The position numbers were made by a program, and so were the translations under genes. A DNA stretch of 64,000 nt, taken from Streptomyces griseoluteus (GTDB taxonomy: Bacteria; Actinomycetota; Actinomycetes; Streptomycetales; Streptomycetaceae). Of the stretch, positions 1 to 7,277 are shown in pieces (position 1 is the stretch's first letter; the number at the start of each line of letters is the position of its first letter). The notes beneath the pieces are model-generated. The model made no database searches and was not told where the DNA came from. It saw only the letters and a program-made list of their open reading frames with translations. Location: contig NZ_SRRU01000010.1 of NCBI RefSeq assembly GCF_004784465.1, positions 124,001 through 188,000 on the forward strand, given 5' to 3'.

Positions 1-1
1 C

Positions 2-511
2 GCGGAGAACCGCCAGTACGTGTCGTACGACAAGACGCTGAAGGTGGGCCCGTACAACTTCGGCTTCACCGGCACCGACCGGCCCGACTGGGTGGAGCAC
101 TACCCGTACCAGGACGGCCTGTTGATCTGGAAGTGGGACACCTCCCAGGCGGACAACAACACCAACGCGGACGCGCACCCCGGTACCGGTCTGATCCTGC
201 CGGTCGACGCCCACCCGAAGGCGCTGAAGTGGTCCGACGGGACGCTGCTGCGCAACCGGATGCAGGCGTACGACTCGCCGTTCTCGCTGGACCCGACGGA
301 CGGGATCACGCTGCACAAGGCGGGCAAGGCGACGAGGATCAAGGCGCAGAACGGGGTGTCGGTCTTCAACGACCGCACCCACACGTACTGGGACCCGTCG
401 AACCCCACCGGTGGTGTGAAGGTCACTGACACCAACACCAAGATCAAGATCAAGAAGCAGGCGGAGGACGGCTCCACGATCGAGCTGGAAGTCGGCCCCG
501 CGGCGAAGTAA
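2..511 (+). CDS. Immune inhibitor A-type M6 metalloprotease, C-terminal fragment
   Basis: This is the 3' end of a gene that enters from the left edge. The frame is open from base 2 with no start, so the apparent GTG at 20 is not the true start. The visible 170 residues hold none of the zinc-binding part. They carry the YQDGLLIWKWDTSQADNNTN stretch and the following GLILPVDAHP segment, which match the region after the catalytic domain of secreted Streptomyces InhA-like peptidases, followed by a beta-rich lysine-containing tail. The family degrades proteins outside the cell. Family membership is well supported; the catalytic site cannot be checked here. Confidence 0.85.
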   Translation, partial: AENRQYVSYDKTLKVGPYNFGFTGTDRPDWVEHYPYQDGLLIWKWDTSQADNNTNADAHPGTGLILPVDAHPKALKWSDGTLLRNRMQAYDSPFSLDPTDGITLHKAGKATRIKAQNGVSVFNDRTHTYWDPSNPTGGVKVTDTNTKIKIKKQAEDGSTIELEVGPAAK

Positions 512-632
512 GCGACATCTTCGCAGGTCAGAGACGTATTGGCGGTGACCCCCTAGCGGGTCGCCGCCGATCGTGTTTAGGTGCGTCCTGTGGATCGCTT
601 ATTGACACCTGACTGAACGGGGATGTGACCGC

Positions 633-938
633 ATGGCCGCAGGAGGATTCTGCAAGCTGCCCGGTGGGACGGTCGTGGTGGCGGTGAACCTGCCGCACGG
701 TGCCGCCGGGGTACGGGTTCTCGTCCATGCGGGGAATCGTGCGCGGGCCCTGACCCGGCTGCGGAATCTCGGCCTGTGGTCCGTGTTCCTGCGCGGCAAC
801 ACCGCCCCGCCCACCCCGGACGAGGTGACCGCCGTCCTCCACCATCCCGACGGCCTCATATGGCGCACGGCCCCGACGGAGGGCACGGGCCTGTGGCGCC
901 CGATCAGGGCCCTGCGCACGTCCGCGGTCCAGCCGTAG
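633..938 (+). CDS. Conserved hypothetical protein, 101 aa
   Basis: This is a short basic protein with no recognisable catalytic motif. It starts with MAAGGFCKLPGG, has a hydrophobic strand (TVVVAVNLP) near residue 15, and contains TAPPTPDEVTAVLHHPDGLIW, where a Pro-rich turn precedes a probable helix. Third-position GC is high in this frame, which supports coding. There is no signal peptide and no membrane segment. It stands alone between the protease gene and a repeat copy starting at 961. It looks like a small conserved Streptomyces protein of unknown function. Confidence 0.6.
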   Translation: MAAGGFCKLPGGTVVVAVNLPHGAAGVRVLVHAGNRARALTRLRNLGLWSVFLRGNTAPPTPDEVTAVLHHPDGLIWRTAPTEGTGLWRPIRALRTSAVQP

Positions 939-960
939 ACCCCCGGGTGCCGGCACATCG

Positions 961-989
961 TGGCTGGTCGCGCAGTTCCCCGCGCCCCT
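961..989 (+). repeat. Dispersed Streptomyces intergenic repeat, copy 1
   Basis: This 29-bp unit contains the core CGCAGTTCCCCGCGCCCCT. An identical copy lies at 1348-1376 and a near-identical inverted copy at 1453-1481. I recognise the core as a sequence commonly scattered between genes in Streptomyces chromosomes. Confidence 0.8.
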
Positions 990-996
990 GAGGTGG

Positions 997-1392
997 GTGT
1001 CGTGGGAGCATCTTCGGATGGATCAGGGGGATGCCGCTCGGCGGGTGGGGCTGGTGCGGGAGGCGCTCGTGCTGGTGGCCGCCTCCGCGGAGGAGCAGCG
1101 GGAGTGGGTGCTGCGGGCCGGGGTGGGGACCGATGAGATCGCGCTCATGTTCGACGACGTCTGGCGGCTCGGGGAGGGGCTCGTGCCCGGCCTGCGGGCC
1201 ATCAACGAGGTCTTCGAGGAGATGACCGACGACCGCACGGTGGACCACTGGAGCGTGGCGGCTCTCGCCGAGGACGAGGGGTGGGAGCGGGCCCGTGTGC
1301 TCGCGCGGCAGGTTCTCGGCCGTCAGCGGTCGTCTGCGGGTGCGGCGTGGCTGGTCGCGCAGTTCCCCGCGCCCCTTGGGCGGGTCATCTGA
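997..1392 (+). CDS. Hypothetical protein, 131 aa, C-terminus written by a repeat
   Basis: This is a mostly helical, acidic protein with no assigned family. It contains VREALVLVAASAEEQREWVL and a conserved-looking MFDDVWRLGEGLVPGL segment. The start could be GTG 997 or ATG 1018 (MDQGDAARR); 997 is taken as the longest plausible. Its last residues (AWLVAQFPAPLG) are encoded by the second copy of the 29-bp repeat, so the natural C-terminus may have been replaced by repeat insertion. The gene is isolated between repeats and pncA. Confidence 0.55.
   Translation: MSWEHLRMDQGDAARRVGLVREALVLVAASAEEQREWVLRAGVGTDEIALMFDDVWRLGEGLVPGLRAINEVFEEMTDDRTVDHWSVAALAEDEGWERARVLARQVLGRQRSSAGAAWLVAQFPAPLGRVI
1348..1376 (+). 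repeat. Dispersed Streptomyces repeat, copy 2 (inside CDS end)
   Basis: It is identical over 29 bp to the copy at 961-989 and lies within the 3' end of the preceding 131-aa gene. The sequence 5' of it (TGCGGGTGCGGCG) resembles that beside the inverted copy 3, so the true unit is longer than 29 bp. Confidence 0.8.
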
Positions 1393-1452
1393 GCCGGAGC
1401 CTTCAGGCGGACGCCGGTCCACGCACGCGACCCCGCCCGGGCTCGCCAGCCC

Positions 1453-1481
1453 AGGGGCGCGGGGAACTGCGCGACCGGCCA
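1453..1481 (-). repeat. Dispersed Streptomyces repeat, copy 3 (inverted)
   Basis: This is the reverse complement of the same unit with one mismatch. Together with copy 2 it forms a long inverted repeat between the converging 131-aa gene and pncA, so it could also fold as a transcription stop. Confidence 0.78.
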
Positions 1482-1500
1482 CAGCGGGCCCGCAGCCGGA

Positions 1501-2094
1501 CTACGCGTTCACCACCGGCTTGCCGGTGAGCTGGACGCCTGCCTCGCGCAGGGCTTCCAGCGCCTTGTCCGTGGTCTGCTGGGCCACCCCCGCCGTCAGG
1601 TCCAGCAGGACGTGGGTGCGGAAACCCTCGGCGGCCGCGTCCAGGGCGGTGGCCCGTACGCAGTGGTCCGTGGCGATGCCGACCACGTCGACCTCTTCGA
1701 CGTCCCGCGCCCGGAGCCAGTCCGCGAGAGACTGCCCGTTCTCGTCCGTGCCCTCGAAGCCGCTGTACGCGGCGGAGTACGCGCCCTTGTCGAAGACCGC
1801 GTCGACCGCGCCGGAGGCGACCGCCGGGGCGAAGTTGGGGTGGAAGCCCACGCCCTCCGTGCCCGCGACGCAGTGCGCGGGCCAGGAGTGGACGTAGTCC
1901 GGGTTGTCCGCGAAGTGACCGCCCGGCGCGATGTGGTGATCGCGGGTGGCCACCACGTGCCGGTACCCGGACCCGGCCGCCTGGCCGATCAGCTCGGTGA
2001 TCGCGGCGGCCACATCCGCACCGCCGGCCACCGCGAGACTGCCCCCCTCGCAGAAGTCGTTCTGCACGTCTACGACGATCAAGGCGCGGCGCAT
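1501..2094 (-). CDS. pncA: Nicotinamidase PncA
   Basis: This enzyme hydrolyses nicotinamide to nicotinate for NAD salvage in the cytoplasm. The isochorismatase-fold protein of 197 aa has the full active site. The catalytic triad is D9 (VVDVQNDF), K103 (FDKGAYS) and C145 (ATDHCVRAT). Metal ligands are D52, H54 and H60 in the TRDHHIAPGGH segment, plus H74 in WPAHC. It lies directly downstream of pncB on the same strand with a gap of about 60 bases, so the two probably form one salvage operon in which PncA feeds nicotinate to PncB. The length is typical of the family. Confidence 0.97.
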   Translation of the reverse strand: MRRALIVVDVQNDFCEGGSLAVAGGADVAAAITELIGQAAGSGYRHVVATRDHHIAPGGHFADNPDYVHSWPAHCVAGTEGVGFHPNFAPAVASGAVDAVFDKGAYSAAYSGFEGTDENGQSLADWLRARDVEEVDVVGIATDHCVRATALDAAAEGFRTHVLLDLTAGVAQQTTDKALEALREAGVQLTGKPVVNA

Positions 2095-2153
2095 GGTGGT
2101 GTCCTTCGAGTGGGGTCCAAGGAATCGAGCCTAGAGACTTCCGGCCTCCCGCA

Positions 2154-3500
2154 CTAGCTACCCGAGGGCAGGTGCAGGTACTCCGTCGGAATGACGGGCT
2201 CCCCGCGCGAGAGCTGCGTCGCGGACAGCGGAAGGTTGCCCCGCGCCGCGATGTGCCGCTCACGCGCCGCGTCCAGCGGCTCACGGGCGACGACCTCGCC
2301 CCCCTTGACCAGCTGCACCAGCAACTGCCGGTCGGCCAGCTCCTCCGGGACCGGCCCGGTGCCCACGACCTCGGCCTCCGCGACCCCGTACTTGTCCAGC
2401 CGCCGTGCCGCCCACTTGCGGCCGCCGATGGAGGTCTTCCCGCTGCTGGACTTCTTCGCCACCGGCACCAGCTCGGCGGCGGGATCGGCGGACTCGGCGC
2501 GGGCGACCAGCTTGTAGACCATCGAGCAGGTCGGATGCCCGGAGCCGGTGACCAGCTGCGTGCCCACCCCGTACGCGTCCACCGGCGCCGCCGCCAGCGA
2601 GGCGATGGCGTACTCGTCCAGGTCGGAGGTGACCACGATCCGGGTCTTTGTCGCGCCGAGCTCGTCGAGCTGCTGCCGCACCCGGTGCGCGACCAGCAGC
2701 AGGTCGCCGGAGTCGATGCGTACCGCACCCAGTCCGGGGCCGGCCACCTCCACCGCCGTACGGACGGCCTCCTCGACGTCGTAGGTGTCCACCAGCAGGG
2801 TGGTGTCCGGGCCGAGGGCGTCGACCTGGGCGCGGAAGGCGTCCCGCTCCTGGTCGTGCAGCAGGGTGAAGGCGTGCGCGGAGGTGCCCACGGTCGGGAT
2901 GCCGTACCGGAAGCCCGCCGCGAGGTCGGAGGTGGTGGCGAAACCGCCCACGTAGGCGGCGCGCGCCGCGGCGACGGCGGCCAGCTCGTGGGTGCGGCGG
3001 GCGCCCATCTCGATCAGCGGCCGTCCGCCCGCGGCGGAGGACATCCGGGAGGCGGCGGCCGCGATGGCCGAGTCGTGGTTGAGGATGGAGAGGATCACCG
3101 TCTCCAGCAGCACGCACTCCGCGAAGCTGCCCTCGACCCGCAGCAGCGGCGAGCCGGGGAAGTACACCTCGCCCTCCGGGTAGCCCCAGATGTCGCCCTG
3201 GAAGCGGTAGTCCGCGAGCCACTTCAGGGTCGGCTCGTCGACGATCCCCCGTTCGCCCAGGAAGGCGAGCACCGCTGCGTCGAAGCGGAAGTTCGTCACC
3301 GCGTCCAGCACCCGGCCGGTGCCCCCGACCACGCCGTAGCGGCGGCCGTGCGGCAGGCGGCGGGTGAAGACCTCGAACACGCTGCGCCGCTCGGCCGTCC
3401 CGGCCTTGAGGGCGGCTTGCAGCATGGTCAGCTCGTACTGGTCCGTGAAGAGCGCCGTCGACGGGACTTCCACCGGCAGCCCAAGGTCCGCTGTGTTCAT
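2154..3500 (-). CDS. pncB: Nicotinate phosphoribosyltransferase PncB
   Basis: It makes nicotinate mononucleotide from nicotinate and PRPP, the entry step of the Preiss-Handler route. The chosen ATG gives MNTADLGLPVEVPSTALFTDQYELTMLQ, the usual actinobacterial N-terminus with the TDQYELTM motif, in 448 aa. An upstream in-frame ATG would add seven residues and looks less likely. Other family marks are FEVFTRRLP, VGTSAHAFTLLHD (the expected active-site His) and RIDSGDL, which binds phosphoribose. It lies just upstream of pncA and is divergent from clpS across a short spacer. Confidence 0.96.
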   Translation of the reverse strand: MNTADLGLPVEVPSTALFTDQYELTMLQAALKAGTAERRSVFEVFTRRLPHGRRYGVVGGTGRVLDAVTNFRFDAAVLAFLGERGIVDEPTLKWLADYRFQGDIWGYPEGEVYFPGSPLLRVEGSFAECVLLETVILSILNHDSAIAAAASRMSSAAGGRPLIEMGARRTHELAAVAAARAAYVGGFATTSDLAAGFRYGIPTVGTSAHAFTLLHDQERDAFRAQVDALGPDTTLLVDTYDVEEAVRTAVEVAGPGLGAVRIDSGDLLLVAHRVRQQLDELGATKTRIVVTSDLDEYAIASLAAAPVDAYGVGTQLVTGSGHPTCSMVYKLVARAESADPAAELVPVAKKSSSGKTSIGGRKWAARRLDKYGVAEAEVVGTGPVPEELADRQLLVQLVKGGEVVAREPLDAARERHIAARGNLPLSATQLSRGEPVIPTEYLHLPSGS

Positions 3501-3557
3501 GACGACGAAGCCTACTCCCATTTCGTCAGTGTGACGATTTCTGGGCTGCGTGGCAGC

Positions 3558-3875
3558 ATGGCTGTTGTGACGTCACCCGCGCCCGTAGAGATCGAACGCA
3601 CCGAATCGGCGGAGGAAACCTTCGCCGTACCCGAGCTGGACGTCCCCTGGATCACGATCGTCCACAATGATCCGGTCAACCTCATGAGCTACGTGACCTA
3701 CGTCTTCCAGACGTACTTCGGCTACTCGAAGGACAAGGCCACCGAGCTCATGCTCGACGTCCACCACAAGGGCCGGGCGGTCGTCTCCAGCGGGAGCCGC
3801 GAGGAGATGGAGCGCGACGTGCAGGCGATGCACGGTTACGGACTGTGGGCCACCCTCCAGCAGGACCGGAAGTAA
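3558..3875 (+). CDS. clpS: ATP-dependent Clp protease adaptor ClpS
   Basis: ClpS delivers N-degron substrates to the ClpA/ClpC-ClpP protease. The 105-aa protein has the adaptor core VHNDPVNLMSYVTYVFQ, with the Asn-Asp-Pro loop that contacts the substrate N-terminus, followed by DVHHKGRAVV and the EEMERDVQAMH helix. The start is ATG 3558 (MAVVTSPAP); a GTG at 3567 would remove three residues. The N-terminal 28 residues are an acidic flexible extension, as in other Streptomyces. The next gene (DUF2017) begins ten bases downstream, a pairing that is conserved in actinobacteria. Confidence 0.96.
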   Translation: MAVVTSPAPVEIERTESAEETFAVPELDVPWITIVHNDPVNLMSYVTYVFQTYFGYSKDKATELMLDVHHKGRAVVSSGSREEMERDVQAMHGYGLWATLQQDRK

Positions 3876-3885
3876 ACCGACACAG

Positions 3886-4494
3886 ATGCCCGGACACTTC
3901 GAACCGCTCCCCGGCGGCGGCGCGACCGTCGCCCTCGACGACGTCGAGATCTCCATCATCCGCTCGCTGGCCGTCCAGCTCCTGGAGCTGATCGGACCCG
4001 GCCCCGCCGAGGACGCCGGCGGCGACCCGCTCGCCGAGCTGTTCGCCGAGGGCCCCAGCGAGCCGCCCGCCGACCCGGTGCTGCGCCGGCTGTTCCCGGA
4101 CGCCTACACCGACCCGGAGCAGGAGCCGGCCGACCCGGCCGAGGCCGAGGAGCGGCGCGCGCACTCCGCCGAGTTCCGCCGCTACACCGAGAACGACCTC
4201 CGGGCCGGCAAGCGGGAGAACGCGCTCGCGGTCATCCGCACCCTGGACCAGCTCGCGTCGTCGGCCGAGGGCGGCGAGGCGGTGCTCAAGCTGTCGCCCG
4301 AGCGGTCCCGGCAGTGGCTCTCCGCGCTGAACGACCTGCGCCTGGCCATCGGCTCCCGGCTGGAGATCTCCGACGAGGAGGACACGGACCCGCTGTACCG
4401 CCTCCCGGACGAGGACCCGCGCAAGCCCATGGTGCTGGCCTACCTCTGGCTCGGCGGCCTCCAGGAGACCCTCGTCTCGACGCTGATGCCGTAA
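3886..4494 (+). CDS. DUF2017 domain-containing protein
   Basis: This 202-aa acidic cytoplasmic protein has the DUF2017 layout. There is an N-terminal segment (LDDVEISIIRSLAVQLLELI), a Pro/Glu-rich variable linker, LRRLFPDAY, then a helical C-terminal half with LSALNDLRLAIGSRLEI and YLWLGGLQETLVSTLMP. Biochemical function is unknown. It sits ten bases after clpS and is probably co-transcribed, suggesting a link to Clp-dependent proteolysis, but nothing in the sequence shows what it does. Confidence 0.9.
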   Translation: MPGHFEPLPGGGATVALDDVEISIIRSLAVQLLELIGPGPAEDAGGDPLAELFAEGPSEPPADPVLRRLFPDAYTDPEQEPADPAEAEERRAHSAEFRRYTENDLRAGKRENALAVIRTLDQLASSAEGGEAVLKLSPERSRQWLSALNDLRLAIGSRLEISDEEDTDPLYRLPDEDPRKPMVLAYLWLGGLQETLVSTLMP

Positions 4495-4830
4495 GCGCCG
4501 CTTTCGCGTTCGCTCAGAGGACGCTCAACTCCGGATAACGATCGCGTTACCGTTGCGGCCGTTTTTGACGCATTTGAGCGTACTTTGTCCGGTTCTTCCT
4601 GTGTGGTGCCTCACAGGGCCCCCCTTTGCTCAATATTGCGGCCGTGATAAATCTTCACGACCGCCCGGCGGACACCACCCATGTCCGGCCGGGTGCGCCA
4701 CCGAGCCGGCGACCGCCGGCCAGGCACGAGCGGGTCGACGACCTGCTCACTCCATCAGTTCCGGGGGGATCGAGACCCGATCCGAGGCCGAGTGAAGGCC
4801 GCGGGTCGGCATGGAGAAAGGCGCACCACC
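4495..4830. other. Intergenic region before amino-acid permease
   Basis: There is no credible gene in these 336 bases. The first part is less GC-rich than its surroundings (for example TCAATATTGCGGCCGTGATA near 4632) and probably holds the permease promoter, but I could not assign -35 and -10 boxes with confidence. A strong ribosome binding site (GGAGAAAGG) sits just before the permease start. Confidence 0.4.
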
Positions 4831-6249
4831 ATGGCCTCTGAGAAGGTCACCGAAGCCCCTGAAGAGGGTTACGAGCGAGGGCTCGGCAGCCGGCAGGTCC
4901 AGATGATCGCCATTGGTGGCGCCGTCGGAGTCGGTCTGTTCCTGGGAGCCGGGGCGAACATCGCCAAGGCCGGTCCCAGCCTCATCCTCATGTACGCCCT
5001 CGCAGGCGTGATCATCTTCTTCATCATGCGAGCCCTGGGCGAGCTGCTGCTCTACCGCCCGGTGTCGGGTTCGTTCGCCGAGTACTCGCGCGAATTCCTC
5101 GGCGACTTCTTCGGTTACTTCACCGGCTGGACGTACTGGCTGATGTGGGTCGTGACCGGCATGGCCGAGCTGACGGCCGCCGCCATCTATGTCAACTACT
5201 GGTTCCCGGCCGTCCCACGGTGGGTCACGGCGCTGGTCTTCCTGGTGGTCCTGTTCGGCGTCAACCTGATCTCCGTGAAGCTCTTCGGTGAGCTGGAGTT
5301 CTGGTTCTCGATGGTCAAGGTCACCGCCCTGATCGGCATGATCGTCATCGGCCTCGGCGTGCTGACCTTCGGCTTCAGCGCCGCCGGTGACACCGCCTCG
5401 GTGGCGAACCTGTACCAGTTCGACGGCTTCTTCCCCAAGGGCATCGGCTCCTCGCTGATGACCCTCCAGGGCGTCATGTTCGCCTACCTCGCGGTCGAGC
5501 TGGTCGGCGTCACCGCCGGCGAGTCGGAGGACCCGGAGAAGACGCTGCCCAAGGCCATCAACACCCTGCCCTGGCGCATCGCCCTCTTCTACGTGGGTGC
5601 CCTCACCGTCATCCTCTGCGTGGTCAAGTGGACCGAGTTCGCACCGGGCGTCAGCCCGTTCGTGAAGGCGTTCGCGGTGATCGGCATCCCGGCCGGCGCG
5701 GGCATCGTGAACTTCGTCGTCCTCACCGCCGCCCTGTCCTCCTGCAACTCCGGCATGTACTCCACGGGCCGCATGCTGCGCACCCTGGCGGACAACGGCG
5801 AGGCCCCGCGCGTCTTCGCCAAGCTGTCCTCCACCAAGACCCCGGCGCTCGGCATCACCGTCTCGGTGCTGTTCATGGGCATCGGCGTGGTGCTGAACTA
5901 CGTGGTCCCGGAGAAGGCGTTCGGCTACGTCACCTCGGTCGCCACCGCCGCGGGCATCTGGACCTGGCTGATGATCCTGATCAGCCACGTGCTCTACCGC
6001 CGCGCGGTCGTCGCGGGCAAGCTGCCCGCCTCGTCCTTCCCGGCGCCGGGCGGCTCGGTCTGCTCGTACGTCGCCATCGCCTTCCTGCTCTTCGTCACCG
6101 GCCTGATCGCGTACGATGCCGACTCCCGCGTCTGCCTGTACGTGATGGCCGTCTGGGCCGTCGCCCTCGGCATCGGCTGGAAGATCATGAAGTCCCGCAC
6201 GCCGCAGAGCGGCGAGCGTGACGAGCCGGCGCTGGAGAAGGTGGGCTAG
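4831..6249 (+). CDS. Amino acid permease, AAT family (APC superfamily)
   Basis: This is an integral membrane amino-acid:proton symporter of 472 aa with about twelve hydrophobic segments. The first helix carries the family glycine motif (IGGAVGVGLFLGAGANI), and ELLLYRPVSGSFAEYSREFL is the conserved loop after helix 2. VELVGVTAGESEDPEKTLP in the cytoplasmic loop and SSCNSGMYSTGRML further on are hallmarks of the AroP/ProY/CycA/GabP branch. ATG 4831 is chosen because GGAGAAAGG lies ten bases upstream, and the longer open frame has no such signal. Substrate cannot be told from sequence; D-Ser/D-Ala/Gly, proline or GABA are candidates. Confidence 0.92.
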   Translation: MASEKVTEAPEEGYERGLGSRQVQMIAIGGAVGVGLFLGAGANIAKAGPSLILMYALAGVIIFFIMRALGELLLYRPVSGSFAEYSREFLGDFFGYFTGWTYWLMWVVTGMAELTAAAIYVNYWFPAVPRWVTALVFLVVLFGVNLISVKLFGELEFWFSMVKVTALIGMIVIGLGVLTFGFSAAGDTASVANLYQFDGFFPKGIGSSLMTLQGVMFAYLAVELVGVTAGESEDPEKTLPKAINTLPWRIALFYVGALTVILCVVKWTEFAPGVSPFVKAFAVIGIPAGAGIVNFVVLTAALSSCNSGMYSTGRMLRTLADNGEAPRVFAKLSSTKTPALGITVSVLFMGIGVVLNYVVPEKAFGYVTSVATAAGIWTWLMILISHVLYRRAVVAGKLPASSFPAPGGSVCSYVAIAFLLFVTGLIAYDADSRVCLYVMAVWAVALGIGWKIMKSRTPQSGERDEPALEKVG

Positions 6250-6393
6250 ACCCCGCCGAGGGACCATCCAGGACGCCTGGCCGTCGGGAGTACTCGTGGC
6301 ACCCCCGGCGGCCGCCGCTCAAGGCGTCCGCCATGCGGGCCGTCCCGTACCGCACTGCGGTACGGGACGGCCCGTCCCCCTATCCTGGCCCGC

Positions 6394-6816
6394 ATGCTGA
6401 CCATCACCCAGGACCTGTACGACCGGATCGTCGCCCACGCCCGCGAGGACCACCCCGACGAGGCGTGCGGTGTGGTGGCCGGGCCGGAGGGCACCGGGCG
6501 CCCCGAGCGGTTCATCCCGATGCTGAACGCCGCCCGCTCGCCCACGTTCTACGAGTTCGACTCCCAGGACCTGCTGAAGCTCTACCGGGAGATGGACGAC
6601 CGCGACGAGGAGCCGGTGGTCATCTACCACTCCCACACCGCCACCGAGGCGTACCCCTCCCGCACCGACATCGGCTACGCGAACGAGCCCGGCGCGCACT
6701 ACGTCCTGGTCTCCACGGCGGACGCCGACGGCCTCGGCGACTTCCAGTTCCGCTCGTTCCGCATCCTGGACGGAGCGGTCACCGAGGAGGAGGTCAAGGT
6801 CGTCGAGGCGTACTGA
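6394..6816 (+). CDS. mec: CysO-cysteine peptidase Mec (JAMM/Mov34)
   Basis: This is a zinc isopeptidase-like enzyme that in Mycobacterium releases cysteine from the CysO-cysteine adduct. All JAMM residues are present in 140 aa: E23 (DEACG) and the H79-x-H81-x7-S89-x2-D92 signature in the YHSHTATEAYPSRTD segment. It is followed at once by the cysO and cysM genes, the same trio as mycobacterial mec-cysO-cysM. This places it in the pathway that uses a protein thiocarboxylate as sulfur donor. The cytoplasmic location is inferred from the absence of a signal. Confidence 0.94.
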   Translation: MLTITQDLYDRIVAHAREDHPDEACGVVAGPEGTGRPERFIPMLNAARSPTFYEFDSQDLLKLYREMDDRDEEPVVIYHSHTATEAYPSRTDIGYANEPGAHYVLVSTADADGLGDFQFRSFRILDGAVTEEEVKVVEAY

Positions 6817-6883
6817 TCCCACTCCCCGGTCGCCGACCGTCCGCCATACGGGACAGGATTCCGGTCGGTGGACCGGGAATCGT

Positions 6884-6889
6884 TACGAT
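6884..6889 (+). promoter_or_regulatory. Candidate -10 box (TACGAT) for a leaderless transcript
   Basis: TACGAT fits the actinobacterial TAnnnT -10 and ends six bases before the ATG at 6896, so transcription would begin at or next to the start codon of the small leader ORF. No good -35 match is visible at the usual spacing. Confidence 0.45.
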
Positions 6890-6895
6890 GAGCCC

Positions 6896-6928
6896 ATGGT
6901 TCTGACTGTGGTGCGCGCCTTCCGCTGA
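6896..6928 (+). CDS. Putative 10-codon leader peptide before cysO
   Basis: ATG to TGA encodes MVLTVVRAFR. It is far below normal gene size but lies exactly where a leader peptide is expected: 53 bases upstream of cysO and directly after a TACGAT -10 element with no 5' leader. It contains no cysteine codon, so classical cysteine attenuation by stalling is not supported. It could act through translational coupling or a different sensing route. It may equally be chance, but short leaderless ORFs upstream of sulfur genes are a recurrent actinobacterial feature. Confidence 0.4.
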   Translation: MVLTVVRAFR

Positions 6929-6981
6929 CGACGTACCGAGCCGCAGCCCCGACGAACACCTTCGAACAGGAGCCCGCAACC

Positions 6982-7260
6982 ATGGCCATCGAGGTCCGCA
7001 TCCCGACCATCCTCCGCCAGTACACCGACGGCCAGAAGGCGGTCGAAGGCACCGGGGAGACCCTCGCCGACCTGTTCGCCGACCTCGAGACCCGGCACGC
7101 GGGCATCCAGGGCCGTGTGGTGGACGGCGGCCAGCTGCGCCGCTTCGTCAACGTGTACCTGAACGACGAGGACGTCCGCTTCGTCGACGGCATCGAGACC
7201 AAGCTGTCCGACGGCGACACCGTGACCATCCTGCCGGCCGTGGCCGGCGGCATGGTCTGA
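6982..7260 (+). CDS. cysO: Sulfur carrier protein CysO (MoaD/ThiS family)
   Basis: CysO is a ubiquitin-fold sulfur carrier whose C-terminal Gly-Gly is converted to a thiocarboxylate and donates sulfur for cysteine synthesis by CysM. The 92-aa sequence shows the N-terminal IPTILRQYTDGQ, the RFVNVYLNDEDVRF strand and DGDTVTILPAVAGG. The protein does not end at Gly-Gly: Met-Val follows (residues 91-92). Mycobacterial CysO ends exactly at GG. The extra dipeptide would have to be removed before activation. The gene lies 17 bases before cysM and shares its operon. Confidence 0.95.
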   Translation: MAIEVRIPTILRQYTDGQKAVEGTGETLADLFADLETRHAGIQGRVVDGGQLRRFVNVYLNDEDVRFVDGIETKLSDGDTVTILPAVAGGMV

Positions 7261-7277
7261 TCGGCCGCCGCGCTCCG

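Noticed and set aside
2172..3557. Long plus-strand frame leading into clpS
   Set aside because: It is antisense to pncB. The ClpS domain begins only at 3558, where family members start.
4747..6267. Antisense open frame across the amino-acid permease
   Set aside because: The composition is His/Glu/Gly-rich low-complexity typical of antisense to a membrane protein in high-GC DNA, with no domain.
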